Assembly (NCBI RefSeq): GCF_050633125.1
Contig: NZ_JBOEFX010000076.1
Span: 1 to 64,000, forward strand
Source of the DNA: Lewinella sp050633125
GTDB taxonomy: Bacteria; Bacteroidota; Bacteroidia; Chitinophagales; Saprospiraceae
Reading direction: 5' to 3'
DNA: 64,000 nt
The translations under genes were made by a program, and so were the position numbers. Below the pieces are notes generated by a model that had not been told where the DNA came from, did not search any database, and worked only from the letters and a program-made list of their open reading frames with translations. Numbering within the stretch: the stretch's first letter is position 1; the number at the start of each line of letters is the position of its first letter. This document shows, in pieces, positions 54,001 to 61,884 of the stretch.

Positions 54001-56280
54001 ACAGTATTCGAAGATTTGTCATCGCTGACCATTGATCCTATTCCTGATACGCTTTTGAACTGTTTCTTTCCCACACTAAACCTTACAGCAACAAGCCCTG
54101 ATACAGGAAACCTCAGTTTCAACTGGGAAAACCCATCGGGCATGACGATTAGCCAAACGGCTAATGCTCAAGTTGACACACCAGGCACTTACCTTATTAC
54201 GCTTTCAGATGCAGATAACGGATGTACTCAAACGACTCATTTTCAGGTCGCAATAGATACTTTGGCACCAAGAGTCATACCAGATTTACCAGGCGATATT
54301 GACTGTAATAATGAGACCGTAACCTTGAGCACTAGCTCTGGCCCTGCAAACTACACCCCTATTTGGAGGAATGCGATGGGCGACATTTTGCCCAGTACAA
54401 CATGGGAACAAACGGTAGACCAAGCCGGAGGCTATTCTCTCACCATCAGGGATGAAGCGAATGGCTGTAGAAGTACAATTCTCTTTGATGTAGGCATAGA
54501 TACGATTGCTCCTATTGTGAATTTCAACCTACCAGACACACTTACTTGTAGCATTGACACCATTGATATTAATTCTAATATCAGCAATGGCCCAGGTAAT
54601 TATTCCTATCAGTGGAATGGCCCGGGAAGTGGTATAGTCAGTCCTTCCGACCTAGCTGATGTTGCTGTTGTTTTAGCTGGAAATTATTCTCTTATCACGA
54701 CCGATCAGAGTAATGGCTGTGCTGACACCTTGCAAACAATGGTTGTAGAGCAACGAGAAGTACCGGTTTTCGAACCGCTTAATGATACCCTCATCAATTG
54801 TTACCAGCCTAGTATTATTATCACTGGAAACAGTAATTCCCTCGGAAGCCTTTCCTTTAGCTGGTACGATGAAAGTCAGGTATTATTAAGCAGTAATGCG
54901 GACCTAATGGTCGATCAAGAAGGTACTTATACCTTAAGCTTGATTAACAACGATAATGATTGTACCAACGAAACAAATATCAACATAAGCGCCAACTTTA
55001 CTACACCAGATGCCAATGCCGGCGATGATGTAAGTATAGGTTGCCTTGATATAAACGCCAATTTACAAGGTGAAGAAGGCCCCATCAATTGGGTACCGAC
55101 CTGGGTAAGCCCCGATGGCACACCAATAAATACCGGTAACTGGCAACTGACCACCAACTCAATTGGCAACTTTCAACTCAATGTTATTGACACGCTCAAT
55201 GGCTGTACTGCTAGCGATATTGTGAATGTTTCCCTTGATCAAGATGCCCCCACTGCTGAAGCAGGCCCGGCGATAAACATTCTTGATTGCTTTACAGGCA
55301 ACACTGTGATCGATCTCAGTAACTCAAGTCAAGGAGCCAACATTATTTATACTATTCTTGACGCTGCAGGCTCCACTGTAGCTGAAGGAGTTCTAAATAA
55401 TTTCACGACAAGCACTCCTGGTGCCTACGAGCTTGTTGTCACCAATACTGATAATGATTGCCAGTCTAGTGACGTTTTTAATGTTGTTATTGAAGAACCC
55501 AGTATAGAAACTCTCATTACCAATAATATCGCCTGTGGTGAAGAAACCGGCAGCATTGTATTTGATGAAGTAAGCAACGGCAGCCCTCCATATTTGTATA
55601 GTATTGATGACGGTAATAACTTTGTGAGTACCCCTGTGTTTCTGAACCTGCCTACTGGTACTTACGACCTCGTTGTACAAGACATCAATGGTTGCGAAGT
55701 CTTTGCTGTAACCAGTATTAGTCAAGCTACGGGTATCAATATTCTGTTAGAGGAACAAGTAGAGTTAAAGCTGGGAGAACAATACACACTGGAACCTCTT
55801 TTTGACCAAGCTATTGATCAAATCGCTAGTATCCAGTGGAGCAACGATCCACAATTAAGCTGTACAGATTGTCTAAACCCTGTTTTCACTGCACAACAGA
55901 CCACCTTCCTTGAATTGTTCGTGACGGATGTTAATGATTGCAGCTCAAAAGCAAAAATCCTGTTACTTGTCGACGAAACGGTCCCCGTCTATGTTCCCAA
56001 TGTATTTTCGCCTAATAATGTCGATGGAAACAACGATCGCTTCTTCATTTATGGCGATCCGCAGCAAATCACAGAAGTAGTATCTCTGAATATTTTTGAC
56101 CGCTGGGGTGGCTTGGTTTTTGTAAATCAAAATTTCCAGGTCAATGATCCGTCACAAGGTTGGGATGGCAAAACAAGAGGGAAACGTCTTAACAAAGCCA
56201 TCTTTGTTTACTGGGCAGAATTGCGTTTACAGAATGGAGAGACGATCATCATAGAAGGAGATGTCTTGTTGATGGACTAA
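51100..56280 (+). CDS. Giant T9SS surface protein: choice-of-anchor L, Calx-beta-like, Ig-like repeats, CHU_C
   Basis: A 1726-residue exported protein. Signal peptide about 1-28 (LHGQ). Choice-of-anchor L domain at 41-297 (GFAEGIILSNGN, FEFVFASEEYCQFSLSSFID). Calx-beta-like domain at 307-411 (TATAGLDYTALPDSVVIPAG). Two SprB-like modules at about 581-724. Then nine Ig-like repeats of about 80 residues (727-1467), each with a first cysteine after DTLxC or DIDC and a second in NGC or NDC. Another SprB-like module (1471-1540) precedes a CHU_C sorting domain at 1629-1726 (VPNVFSPNNVDGNNDRFFIY, NIFDRWGGLVFVN). It should be exported by the type IX system and anchored on the cell surface. A stalk-like adhesin is likely. 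No PorP gene is adjacent. Confidence 0.9.
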   Translation: MNHPPSSRALLLLIFPTMLLAICARLHGQSDTISALTSTDGEYLIREVFLGGGECFEVSNIQLRGEVGQAGVFTNGSSSIGFAEGIILSNGNIEEIMGPNLGHNLGDAETLSTGYGVTNTDPDLATLSMLEGDINSNFFDPVVLEFDFTPTLDSISFEFVFASEEYCQFSLSSFIDLFGFFIDGPGLTGPFTNNGINIAIVPGTNQAITARSISPFFNNVFYQNNIPPGLVGCSLNQAAPASDFIAFDGFTVPMVASARVIPCETYHIKLVVSDRGFDDQLDAAVFLKANSFAAGLTSRVASQVTGPSQSNDSSYEGCGSTSIIFTRGDSVLTDDLTVFYSLLPSSTATAGLDYTALPDSVVIPAGVFADTVVIDFFADNIIEGTETFTLKLRNPCDCSESELTIYILETQPLTGSILGPGSVCSGDGLELVALPIGGTGDISYQWPNGDQDSIFNIVPMADDTIQLVISDECGATDTLYHMVHAQSPTGLLDGNFVLCDGRPNVALPITLTDGSSFSFDFLSNGSPTTYTNISEGVFQIPIVNTGVYEITNLSADGCTGSTDGEAQVLVVDITTTTQVDTIDCFGAANGGIELFPSGGTGVYTYIWSHQVGLDTAIVNDLDIGTYNAFINDSNGCLDTISVTLDQPDLLEVSIDTLNLFADCQLLGSLEGQASGGTTPYVYAWSDGNMNALNDNLTSGSYTLSVTDAYNCLSTLSTTIIGDSILPVVLIDAIDSLDCATSFITLDASNSSQNGNYSYQWTDAANTIIAAPDPLMLSVTTPDTYTLSILDNDNNCSAAMSIQVDVHSFDLNPMIGGATSLSCIQDTVQLSAINPDPDWTLNWEDINGSSLLTNSPTLSVSTPDTYVLVATQNGTSCTGRDTIIITGDFIAPEIMLANLPDTLDCDLNQVAIDINSLNGSGNYSFQWDGPIGGINGSSQVEDIIVLEPGDYQLIAEDITNGCRDTLLSTVFEDLSSLTIDPIPDTLLNCFFPTLNLTATSPDTGNLSFNWENPSGMTISQTANAQVDTPGTYLITLSDADNGCTQTTHFQVAIDTLAPRVIPDLPGDIDCNNETVTLSTSSGPANYTPIWRNAMGDILPSTTWEQTVDQAGGYSLTIRDEANGCRSTILFDVGIDTIAPIVNFNLPDTLTCSIDTIDINSNISNGPGNYSYQWNGPGSGIVSPSDLADVAVVLAGNYSLITTDQSNGCADTLQTMVVEQREVPVFEPLNDTLINCYQPSIIITGNSNSLGSLSFSWYDESQVLLSSNADLMVDQEGTYTLSLINNDNDCTNETNINISANFTTPDANAGDDVSIGCLDINANLQGEEGPINWVPTWVSPDGTPINTGNWQLTTNSIGNFQLNVIDTLNGCTASDIVNVSLDQDAPTAEAGPAINILDCFTGNTVIDLSNSSQGANIIYTILDAAGSTVAEGVLNNFTTSTPGAYELVVTNTDNDCQSSDVFNVVIEEPSIETLITNNIACGEETGSIVFDEVSNGSPPYLYSIDDGNNFVSTPVFLNLPTGTYDLVVQDINGCEVFAVTSISQATGINILLEEQVELKLGEQYTLEPLFDQAIDQIASIQWSNDPQLSCTDCLNPVFTAQQTTFLELFVTDVNDCSSKAKILLLVDETVPVYVPNVFSPNNVDGNNDRFFIYGDPQQITEVVSLNIFDRWGGLVFVNQNFQVNDPSQGWDGKTRGKRLNKAIFVYWAELRLQNGETIIIEGDVLLMD

Positions 56281-56349
56281 GAACCCTTGTCCCTAAAGAT
56301 TAAGCGTAAGAAAAAGCCATAGAATTCTCTTTTTTGCCAAATTTCTCAG

Positions 56350-56357
56350 CACCTTTG
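56350..56357 (+). promoter_or_regulatory. Near-consensus -7 element, short-leader THUMP methyltransferase gene
   Basis: CACCTTTG differs from TAnnTTTG at the first base only and ends 4 bp before the ATG at 56362, again suggesting a leaderless transcript. Confidence 0.3.
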
Positions 56358-56361
56358 CAGA

Positions 56362-57495
56362 ATGGAAATGTTGGTAAAAACACTGGCCGGGCTTGAAGAT
56401 GTTCTTGCTGAAGAACTACGAAGCTTAGGAGCAAAAAATATTACGGTTCTTAAAAGGGCCGTTACTTGTGAAGGAGATCAGGCGTTGCTCTACAGAGCAA
56501 ACCTATGGTTGCGTTGTGGCGTACGAATCTTAATCCCTATCAAGCAGTTCCACGCTCCAAATGAGCAGGGGCTTTACGATGCATTAAGGGAAGTAGATTG
56601 GTCAAAGTATTTGCAACTGCACCAAACCTTTGCCATCCAAGCAGTTACCCAATCTCACCAGATGACTCACAGTCAGTATTTGGCACTAAAAACCAAAGAT
56701 GCTATTGCAGATTGGTTTCGTGACAAGACTGGAAAACGCCCAAGCGTAAATCCCAAATCGCCGGATATCCGGTTCAATCTGCACTTAGACAGCCGTAATG
56801 AGGCGACCCTTTCGCTAGACAGTTCAGGCGATGGCCTACACCGGCGTGGTTACCGTACCGATGGTGGTGCAGCTCCATTAAATGAGGTACTGGCAGCAGG
56901 AATGGTCCAACTATCGGGTTGGAAAGCTGATCAGCCCTTTGTAGATATGATGTGTGGGTCTGGTACTATTCTCATCGAAGCTGCGATGTTTGCTGCTCGC
57001 CAAGCTCCAGGAATGTACCGAGATTTTGCTTTCCAAAACTGGCAGGACTTCTCACCTGGTCTTTGGAAAGAAATAAAAATGGAAGCTCGGGCACAACGCC
57101 AACCTTACGATATTCCAATTCTTGGTTGCGACAAGGATTTCAAAGCCATCAGAATAGCAGAGAACAATATCAATGCAGCTAATCTTGGCTCTTTTATTAG
57201 GGTGAAACGTAGTAGTTTTCAGAGATTCCTCCCTCCCGAGGGGCCTGGAACGGTAGTCACCAACCCTCCGTATGGTTTGAGAATTGATCCGGAAGACATC
57301 AATGGCCTTTACAGTGAAATCGGAGATAAACTAAAGACAGATTTTACCGGTTACCAAGCTTGGATACTTTCTGGTAATTTAAGGGCTATAAAAAGTGTCG
57401 GACTGCGACCTTCCCGCAAGATTCATTTGTTGAACAGTCAAATTCCTTGTAAATTTCACAAATTCGAATTGTACGCTGGAACGAAGAAAGGATAG
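56362..57495 (+). CDS. THUMP-domain class I SAM-dependent RNA methyltransferase (RlmL-like)
   Basis: A 377-residue RNA methyltransferase. The N-terminal THUMP region (about 45-160, WSKYLQLHQTFAIQAVTQSH) binds RNA; LHRRGYRTDGGAAPLNE is the conserved linker; the methyltransferase domain has VDMMCGSGTILIEAAMFA as SAM motif and TNPPYGLRI as the catalytic NPPY motif for N2-guanosine methylation. It corresponds to the N-terminal half of E. coli RlmL (m2G2445 of 23S rRNA), without the second RlmK methyltransferase domain. The exact target site is inferred. Confidence 0.92.
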   Translation: MEMLVKTLAGLEDVLAEELRSLGAKNITVLKRAVTCEGDQALLYRANLWLRCGVRILIPIKQFHAPNEQGLYDALREVDWSKYLQLHQTFAIQAVTQSHQMTHSQYLALKTKDAIADWFRDKTGKRPSVNPKSPDIRFNLHLDSRNEATLSLDSSGDGLHRRGYRTDGGAAPLNEVLAAGMVQLSGWKADQPFVDMMCGSGTILIEAAMFAARQAPGMYRDFAFQNWQDFSPGLWKEIKMEARAQRQPYDIPILGCDKDFKAIRIAENNINAANLGSFIRVKRSSFQRFLPPEGPGTVVTNPPYGLRIDPEDINGLYSEIGDKLKTDFTGYQAWILSGNLRAIKSVGLRPSRKIHLLNSQIPCKFHKFELYAGTKKG

Positions 57496-57564
57496 GGGTA
57501 CGATAGAACACTGATTTTCTTTGAATAGACACAGCAAACCTGACTTTTAAAAAGCTACCGCCGC

Positions 57565-57969
57565 ATGAACAAATATTTATTGATTGGTTTTGGGTTCATG
57601 CTACTAGCTTGTAATTCCTTGTTTGGACAAACAAAGGAAGCTATTGAGCAGCCAATACTCTTACTGCAAGAAAAGATAGAGTCTACTACTCCCCTTTCTT
57701 CTTTTATCAAAATATTCCCTGTTGGACTCCCTTCTTCTTCAGATGTATCAACAGCACCTTCTTACTTATCTCCTTTGACGCTAAGCAGTTCCTCCTTAGC
57801 GCTCGAACAACAACCTAATTGCTATTCGGCAGCAGACTTGGCTTTCTTTTGCCGATTGGAGGTAAAACTGGAGCAGGCTACAAAAATGCCTGTTCGTTTC
57901 CGACTGGGAGATGTACAACAAGTTGATTATCTGGAAGGAAAATTCACCGGTTGGCGCTACGGATACTAA
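57565..57969 (+). CDS. Small exported protein, unknown
   Basis: A 134-residue protein with an N-terminal export signal (MNKYLLIGFGFMLLACNSLF). It could be a lipoprotein (LLAC, Cys16) or be cut by signal peptidase I after FGQ. The middle is rich in Ser, Pro and Leu, and the C-terminal part has two cysteines and a beta-type ending (MPVRFRLGDVQQVDYLEG, FTGWRYGY). I do not recognise a family. The codon pattern, ATG and signal peptide argue for a real gene; it stands alone between the THUMP methyltransferase and pyc. Confidence 0.6.
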   Translation: MNKYLLIGFGFMLLACNSLFGQTKEAIEQPILLLQEKIESTTPLSSFIKIFPVGLPSSSDVSTAPSYLSPLTLSSSSLALEQQPNCYSAADLAFFCRLEVKLEQATKMPVRFRLGDVQQVDYLEGKFTGWRYGY

Positions 57970-58092
57970 AGCCTATCTTGATAGCTTTCGTAGAAACGCA
58001 AAATTCAGACTTCACAATTTTATCGATACAGGTTATATTACTTGCTGGTTGCTGCTATGATGGCGACAAAGGGCTTTCGCTCTAGCGTAAAG

Positions 58093-58100
58093 TACTTTTG
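58093..58100 (+). promoter_or_regulatory. Putative -7 element of pyc
   Basis: TACTTTTG matches TAnnTTTG, 55 bp upstream of the pyc ATG at 58155. Confidence 0.4.
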
Positions 58101-58154
58101 TGTCGCTTTTTCTAATCCTTAGCCGAACCATATACTAAAAAATCAACTGTCCCC

Positions 58155-61100
58155 ATGCCCAAAAAGATCCAAAGGTTCAAAAAAATTCTTGTCGCCAATC
58201 GGGGCGAAATTGCTATCCGTATTCTCCGTGCAGCCTCCGAGTTGAAGTTGCGGACTATGGCCATGTATACCTTTGAGGACCGTTATAGCCTACACAGGTA
58301 TAAAGCTGATGAAGCTTATCAAATTGGGCCGGATGATGAGCCTCTAAAGCCTTATCTCGACATAGAGGCGATTATCAAACTGGCTAAAGAAAAAGGCGTT
58401 GATGCCATCCATCCAGGCTATGGTTTCCTCAGTGAAAATGTTGATTTTGCCCGCCGCTGTCGGGAAGAAGGCATTGCTTTTGTAGGGCCCAGCCCAGAGG
58501 CTATGGAACGTCTCGGGGATAAGATGGCGGCCAAAGTACTTGCTCGGGCAGTAGATGTACCACTCATTGAAGATTCTCAGCAGGATCTTGACAATGCCGA
58601 AATTGCACTGGCCGAAGCTCAGAGAATAGGTTACCCCATTATGATCAAAGCCGCCTCTGGTGGTGGCGGGCGCGGTATGCGTGTCGTTCGCAATGATGAA
58701 CAACTGGTAACGGAGTACCACGAAGCAAAAGGAGAAGCTAAGACTGCATTTGGAGATGATACTGTCTTTCTTGAAAAATACATTGAAGAACCCAAACACA
58801 TTGAGGTTCAGATCCTTGGAGACCAACAGGGCAATATTGTACACCTTTACGAACGCGACTGCTCTGTGCAACGCAGGTTCCAAAAAGTTGTTGAAGTTGC
58901 ACCAAGTATCACCCTGAAAAAGGAAACGAGGGAGAAGCTTTACGAATATGCCATTCGCCTTGGCAAGGAAGTTAATTACAGCTGTGCCGGGACCGTAGAG
59001 TTCTTGGTAGACAAGGAGGAAAATATCTATTTCATTGAGGTAAACCCCCGGATTCAGGTAGAGCATACCATTACAGAAGAGATTACAGGTATTGATCTAG
59101 TGCGGTCTCAGATCCTTATTACCATGGGTTATCCTCTGGCACATAAGACGATCTTTATCAGAAACCAGGACGATGTAAAAATCAATGGTTTTGCTATTCA
59201 GTGCCGTGTAACGACAGAAGATCCTCAGAATGGCTTTAAGCCAGATTATGGCACCTTAATCGCCTATCGATCAGCCTCTGGTATGGGTATCCGCCTCGAT
59301 GCAGGTAGTGCGTTCCCTGGTGCTAAGATCAGCCCCTATTTTGACTCCATGCTCGTAAAGGTTACCGCTTGGGGAAGAACCCTTGAAGGAGCCAGTGAAC
59401 GCCTTCACCGTGCGTTACGTGAATTCCGTATTCGTGGTGTAAAAACCAACATTGGGTTCCTGTTAAACCTTTTGCAAAATCCAACTTTCAAGAAAGGACA
59501 GGCGACGGTAGGTTTTATCCCTGCCCACCCCGAGCTCCTAAAAACGCCTAACTGGAAAGACCGCGGCACCAAATTAGTGAGCTATCTGGCAGAGGTTAAT
59601 ATCAACGGTAATGCTGACGTTAAATACCACGACAAAACGAAGGTTTTCCTAAAACCTCAGGTGCCTGCTTTTGTAAAAGAAAATCCATTCCCCCAAGGCA
59701 GTAAAGATCGCCTCACGCAATTAGGCCGCGAAGGTTTTGTCGCAGACCTAAAGGCCGACTCAAAAATTCATTACACGGATACTACTTTCCGTGATGGGCA
59801 TCAGAGTTTGCTTGCTACGCGCATGCGTACGTTTGATATGCTCCAAGTTGCTGAAAGCTTTGCCCAAAAACACGGTGCTGATGTATTCAGTATGGAAGTA
59901 TGGGGCGGGGCTACTTTTGATGTGGCCATGCGTTTCCTCAAGGAAGACCCTTGGAAACGACTCGCTCAGCTGCGTAAAGCAATGCCTAACGTGCTGTTGC
60001 AGATGCTACTACGCGGATCAAACGCAGTAGGCTATACTGCTTATCCAGACAATTTGGTTATTCGCTTTATTGAAGAAGCTGCCGAAACTGGTGTTGATAT
60101 TTTCCGCATTTTCGACTCCCTCAACTGGGTCGACAATATGGCCACCAGTATTAAGACCGTAAGAGAAAACACCAACAGTTTGGCGGAAGCCTGTATCTGT
60201 TATTCCGGGGACATTACCGACCCTACAAAGACTAAATTCACCCTTCAGTATTACCTGGACATGGCCAAGGAGCTGGAGGATCACGGGGCTCATATCATCG
60301 CCATTAAGGACATGGCGGGGCTATTGAAACCACTTGCGGCGGAGCTTTTGGTTAGTAAATTAAAAGAAACCGTCGACACGCCGATTCACTTGCACACCCA
60401 CGATACCAGTAGCATCCAGGCGGCGACCTATTTGAAAGCAATCGAGGCCGGCGTAGATGTGGTGGATGTATCAATAAGTGCCCTTTCTGGGCTCACCTCG
60501 CAGCCGAACTTCAATTCAGTGGTAGCGATGATGCAAGGCCATGAACGGGAGAATAAGATTGACTTGCCTTCGCTAAATGCTTACAGTGCTTACTGGGAAA
60601 GCGTGCGGGCTTACTACTATCCTTTCGAGACGGAATTACGCGCCGGTACTGCCAGCGTTTACGAGCACGAAATCCCCGGTGGACAATACTCGAACCTGCG
60701 GCCACAAGCCCGGGGATTGGGATTGGAAGAACAGTTTGAGACCATCAAAGCCAATTACCAAGCGGCTAATGACCTCTTTGGTGGCTTAATCAAGGTAACG
60801 CCTTCCTCTAAGGTTGTGGGAGATATGGCCATGTTTATGACCAGCAACGACCTCACAAAGGAAGATGTTCTCGAAAGAGGCAACAAGCTGGCCTTCCCTG
60901 ACAGTGTAAAAGCACTTATGCGTGGAGATTTGGGTCAGATAAACGGAGGATTTCCCAAAGAAATTCAACAGCTGGTCCTCAAGGAAGAAGCCCCTTACAC
61001 CGAGCGTCCTAATGCTCACATGGAGCCCATTGATTTTGACAAGGAACTCAAGACTTTCCAAAAGGCTTTCGGCAAAGATTTAGGGATCAAAGATTTGCTT

Positions 61101-61607
61101 TCCTATCTGCTTTACCCCAAGGTTTATCAAGATTACTCCGACTTCCGCGAAGAATTTGGCGAAATCAGTAACTTGCCTAGTCCTGCTTTCTTTTATGGTT
61201 TAAAACCTAATGAAGAAATCATGGTGACCATCGCTCCGGGTAAAACCATCATGATCAGGTACCTCAACAGCACCGCTGCTGATGACCTAGGTAACCGACT
61301 GGTATTCTTCACTTTAAATGGACAGACTCGATCTGTACAGCTTCGCGACCGCAATCTAAAAGTTGAACGCGTAATGAATCGTAAAGCGAGCGGTGATAAA
61401 GAAATCGGTGTACCACTGCAAGGAAACCTCAGCAAGATACTGGTAAAGGAAGGACAGGAAATCAAAGAAAATGCTCCTCTATTCATCATTGAAGCGATGA
61501 AAATGGAGAGTACCATTACTTCGCCCGTAGCCGGTACCGTGAAGAAGGTTCACTTGAAAGAAAAGACGCTGGTACAGCAGGATGATTTGGTGGTGGAGTT
61601 GGAGTAA
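58155..61607 (+). CDS. pyc: Pyruvate carboxylase
   Basis: A 1150-residue biotin enzyme making oxaloacetate from pyruvate, bicarbonate and ATP, to refill the citric acid cycle. Domains in order: biotin carboxylase (about 8-460: KILVANRGEIAIRILRAA, IKAASGGGGRGMRVV, IEVNPRIQVEHTITEEITG), carboxyltransferase (about 540-810: YTDTTFRDGHQSLLATRMR, HLHTHDTSSIQAATYL), PYC/OADA conserved region (about 835-1040) and C-terminal biotinyl domain (about 1080-1150) with the biotin-bearing Lys1116 in IEAMKMEST. The length and all motifs are normal. A single gene with its own promoter element. Confidence 0.97.
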   Translation: MPKKIQRFKKILVANRGEIAIRILRAASELKLRTMAMYTFEDRYSLHRYKADEAYQIGPDDEPLKPYLDIEAIIKLAKEKGVDAIHPGYGFLSENVDFARRCREEGIAFVGPSPEAMERLGDKMAAKVLARAVDVPLIEDSQQDLDNAEIALAEAQRIGYPIMIKAASGGGGRGMRVVRNDEQLVTEYHEAKGEAKTAFGDDTVFLEKYIEEPKHIEVQILGDQQGNIVHLYERDCSVQRRFQKVVEVAPSITLKKETREKLYEYAIRLGKEVNYSCAGTVEFLVDKEENIYFIEVNPRIQVEHTITEEITGIDLVRSQILITMGYPLAHKTIFIRNQDDVKINGFAIQCRVTTEDPQNGFKPDYGTLIAYRSASGMGIRLDAGSAFPGAKISPYFDSMLVKVTAWGRTLEGASERLHRALREFRIRGVKTNIGFLLNLLQNPTFKKGQATVGFIPAHPELLKTPNWKDRGTKLVSYLAEVNINGNADVKYHDKTKVFLKPQVPAFVKENPFPQGSKDRLTQLGREGFVADLKADSKIHYTDTTFRDGHQSLLATRMRTFDMLQVAESFAQKHGADVFSMEVWGGATFDVAMRFLKEDPWKRLAQLRKAMPNVLLQMLLRGSNAVGYTAYPDNLVIRFIEEAAETGVDIFRIFDSLNWVDNMATSIKTVRENTNSLAEACICYSGDITDPTKTKFTLQYYLDMAKELEDHGAHIIAIKDMAGLLKPLAAELLVSKLKETVDTPIHLHTHDTSSIQAATYLKAIEAGVDVVDVSISALSGLTSQPNFNSVVAMMQGHERENKIDLPSLNAYSAYWESVRAYYYPFETELRAGTASVYEHEIPGGQYSNLRPQARGLGLEEQFETIKANYQAANDLFGGLIKVTPSSKVVGDMAMFMTSNDLTKEDVLERGNKLAFPDSVKALMRGDLGQINGGFPKEIQQLVLKEEAPYTERPNAHMEPIDFDKELKTFQKAFGKDLGIKDLLSYLLYPKVYQDYSDFREEFGEISNLPSPAFFYGLKPNEEIMVTIAPGKTIMIRYLNSTAADDLGNRLVFFTLNGQTRSVQLRDRNLKVERVMNRKASGDKEIGVPLQGNLSKILVKEGQEIKENAPLFIIEAMKMESTITSPVAGTVKKVHLKEKTLVQQDDLVVELE

Positions 61608-61692
61608 GCCAATTTCATTTAGCAAGGTGTAATTTCCTATCTTATATTAGAGCAAATACACCGAAGTTTATTAATAACCTAAATAGAACGCG

Positions 61693-61767
61693 GATCCAAC
61701 GGATTTAACAGATCAACACATATTTTTCATTAAATAAGCCGTGATAATCTGTTAAATCCGTTCGATC
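61693..61767. repeat. Long inverted repeat, possible interspersed palindromic element
   Basis: Two 21-nt arms (61693-61713 and 61747-61767) with one mismatch and a 33-nt AT-rich loop; the core is AACGGATTTAACAGAT. There is no T run directly behind either arm. Similar GGATTTAACGGAT-type strings occur as intergenic repeats in various Bacteroidota as far as I recall, so it may be a mobile or palindromic repeat. The remainder of 61608-61884 shows no gene. Confidence 0.7.
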
Positions 61768-61884
61768 AGTTTTCTATCCTTTTAAATCCATAAGTATTGA
61801 GAAGCATTTTATTTGGCTTTACTTACCTTAATGTTTAGTCGAATACCTATTTTAGTAAATTGTTCCTTACTAAAACACCAAAAC

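Noticed and set aside
58344..59066. 240-codon minus-strand frame opposite pyc
   Set aside because: It is the antisense shadow of the conserved biotin carboxylase domain.
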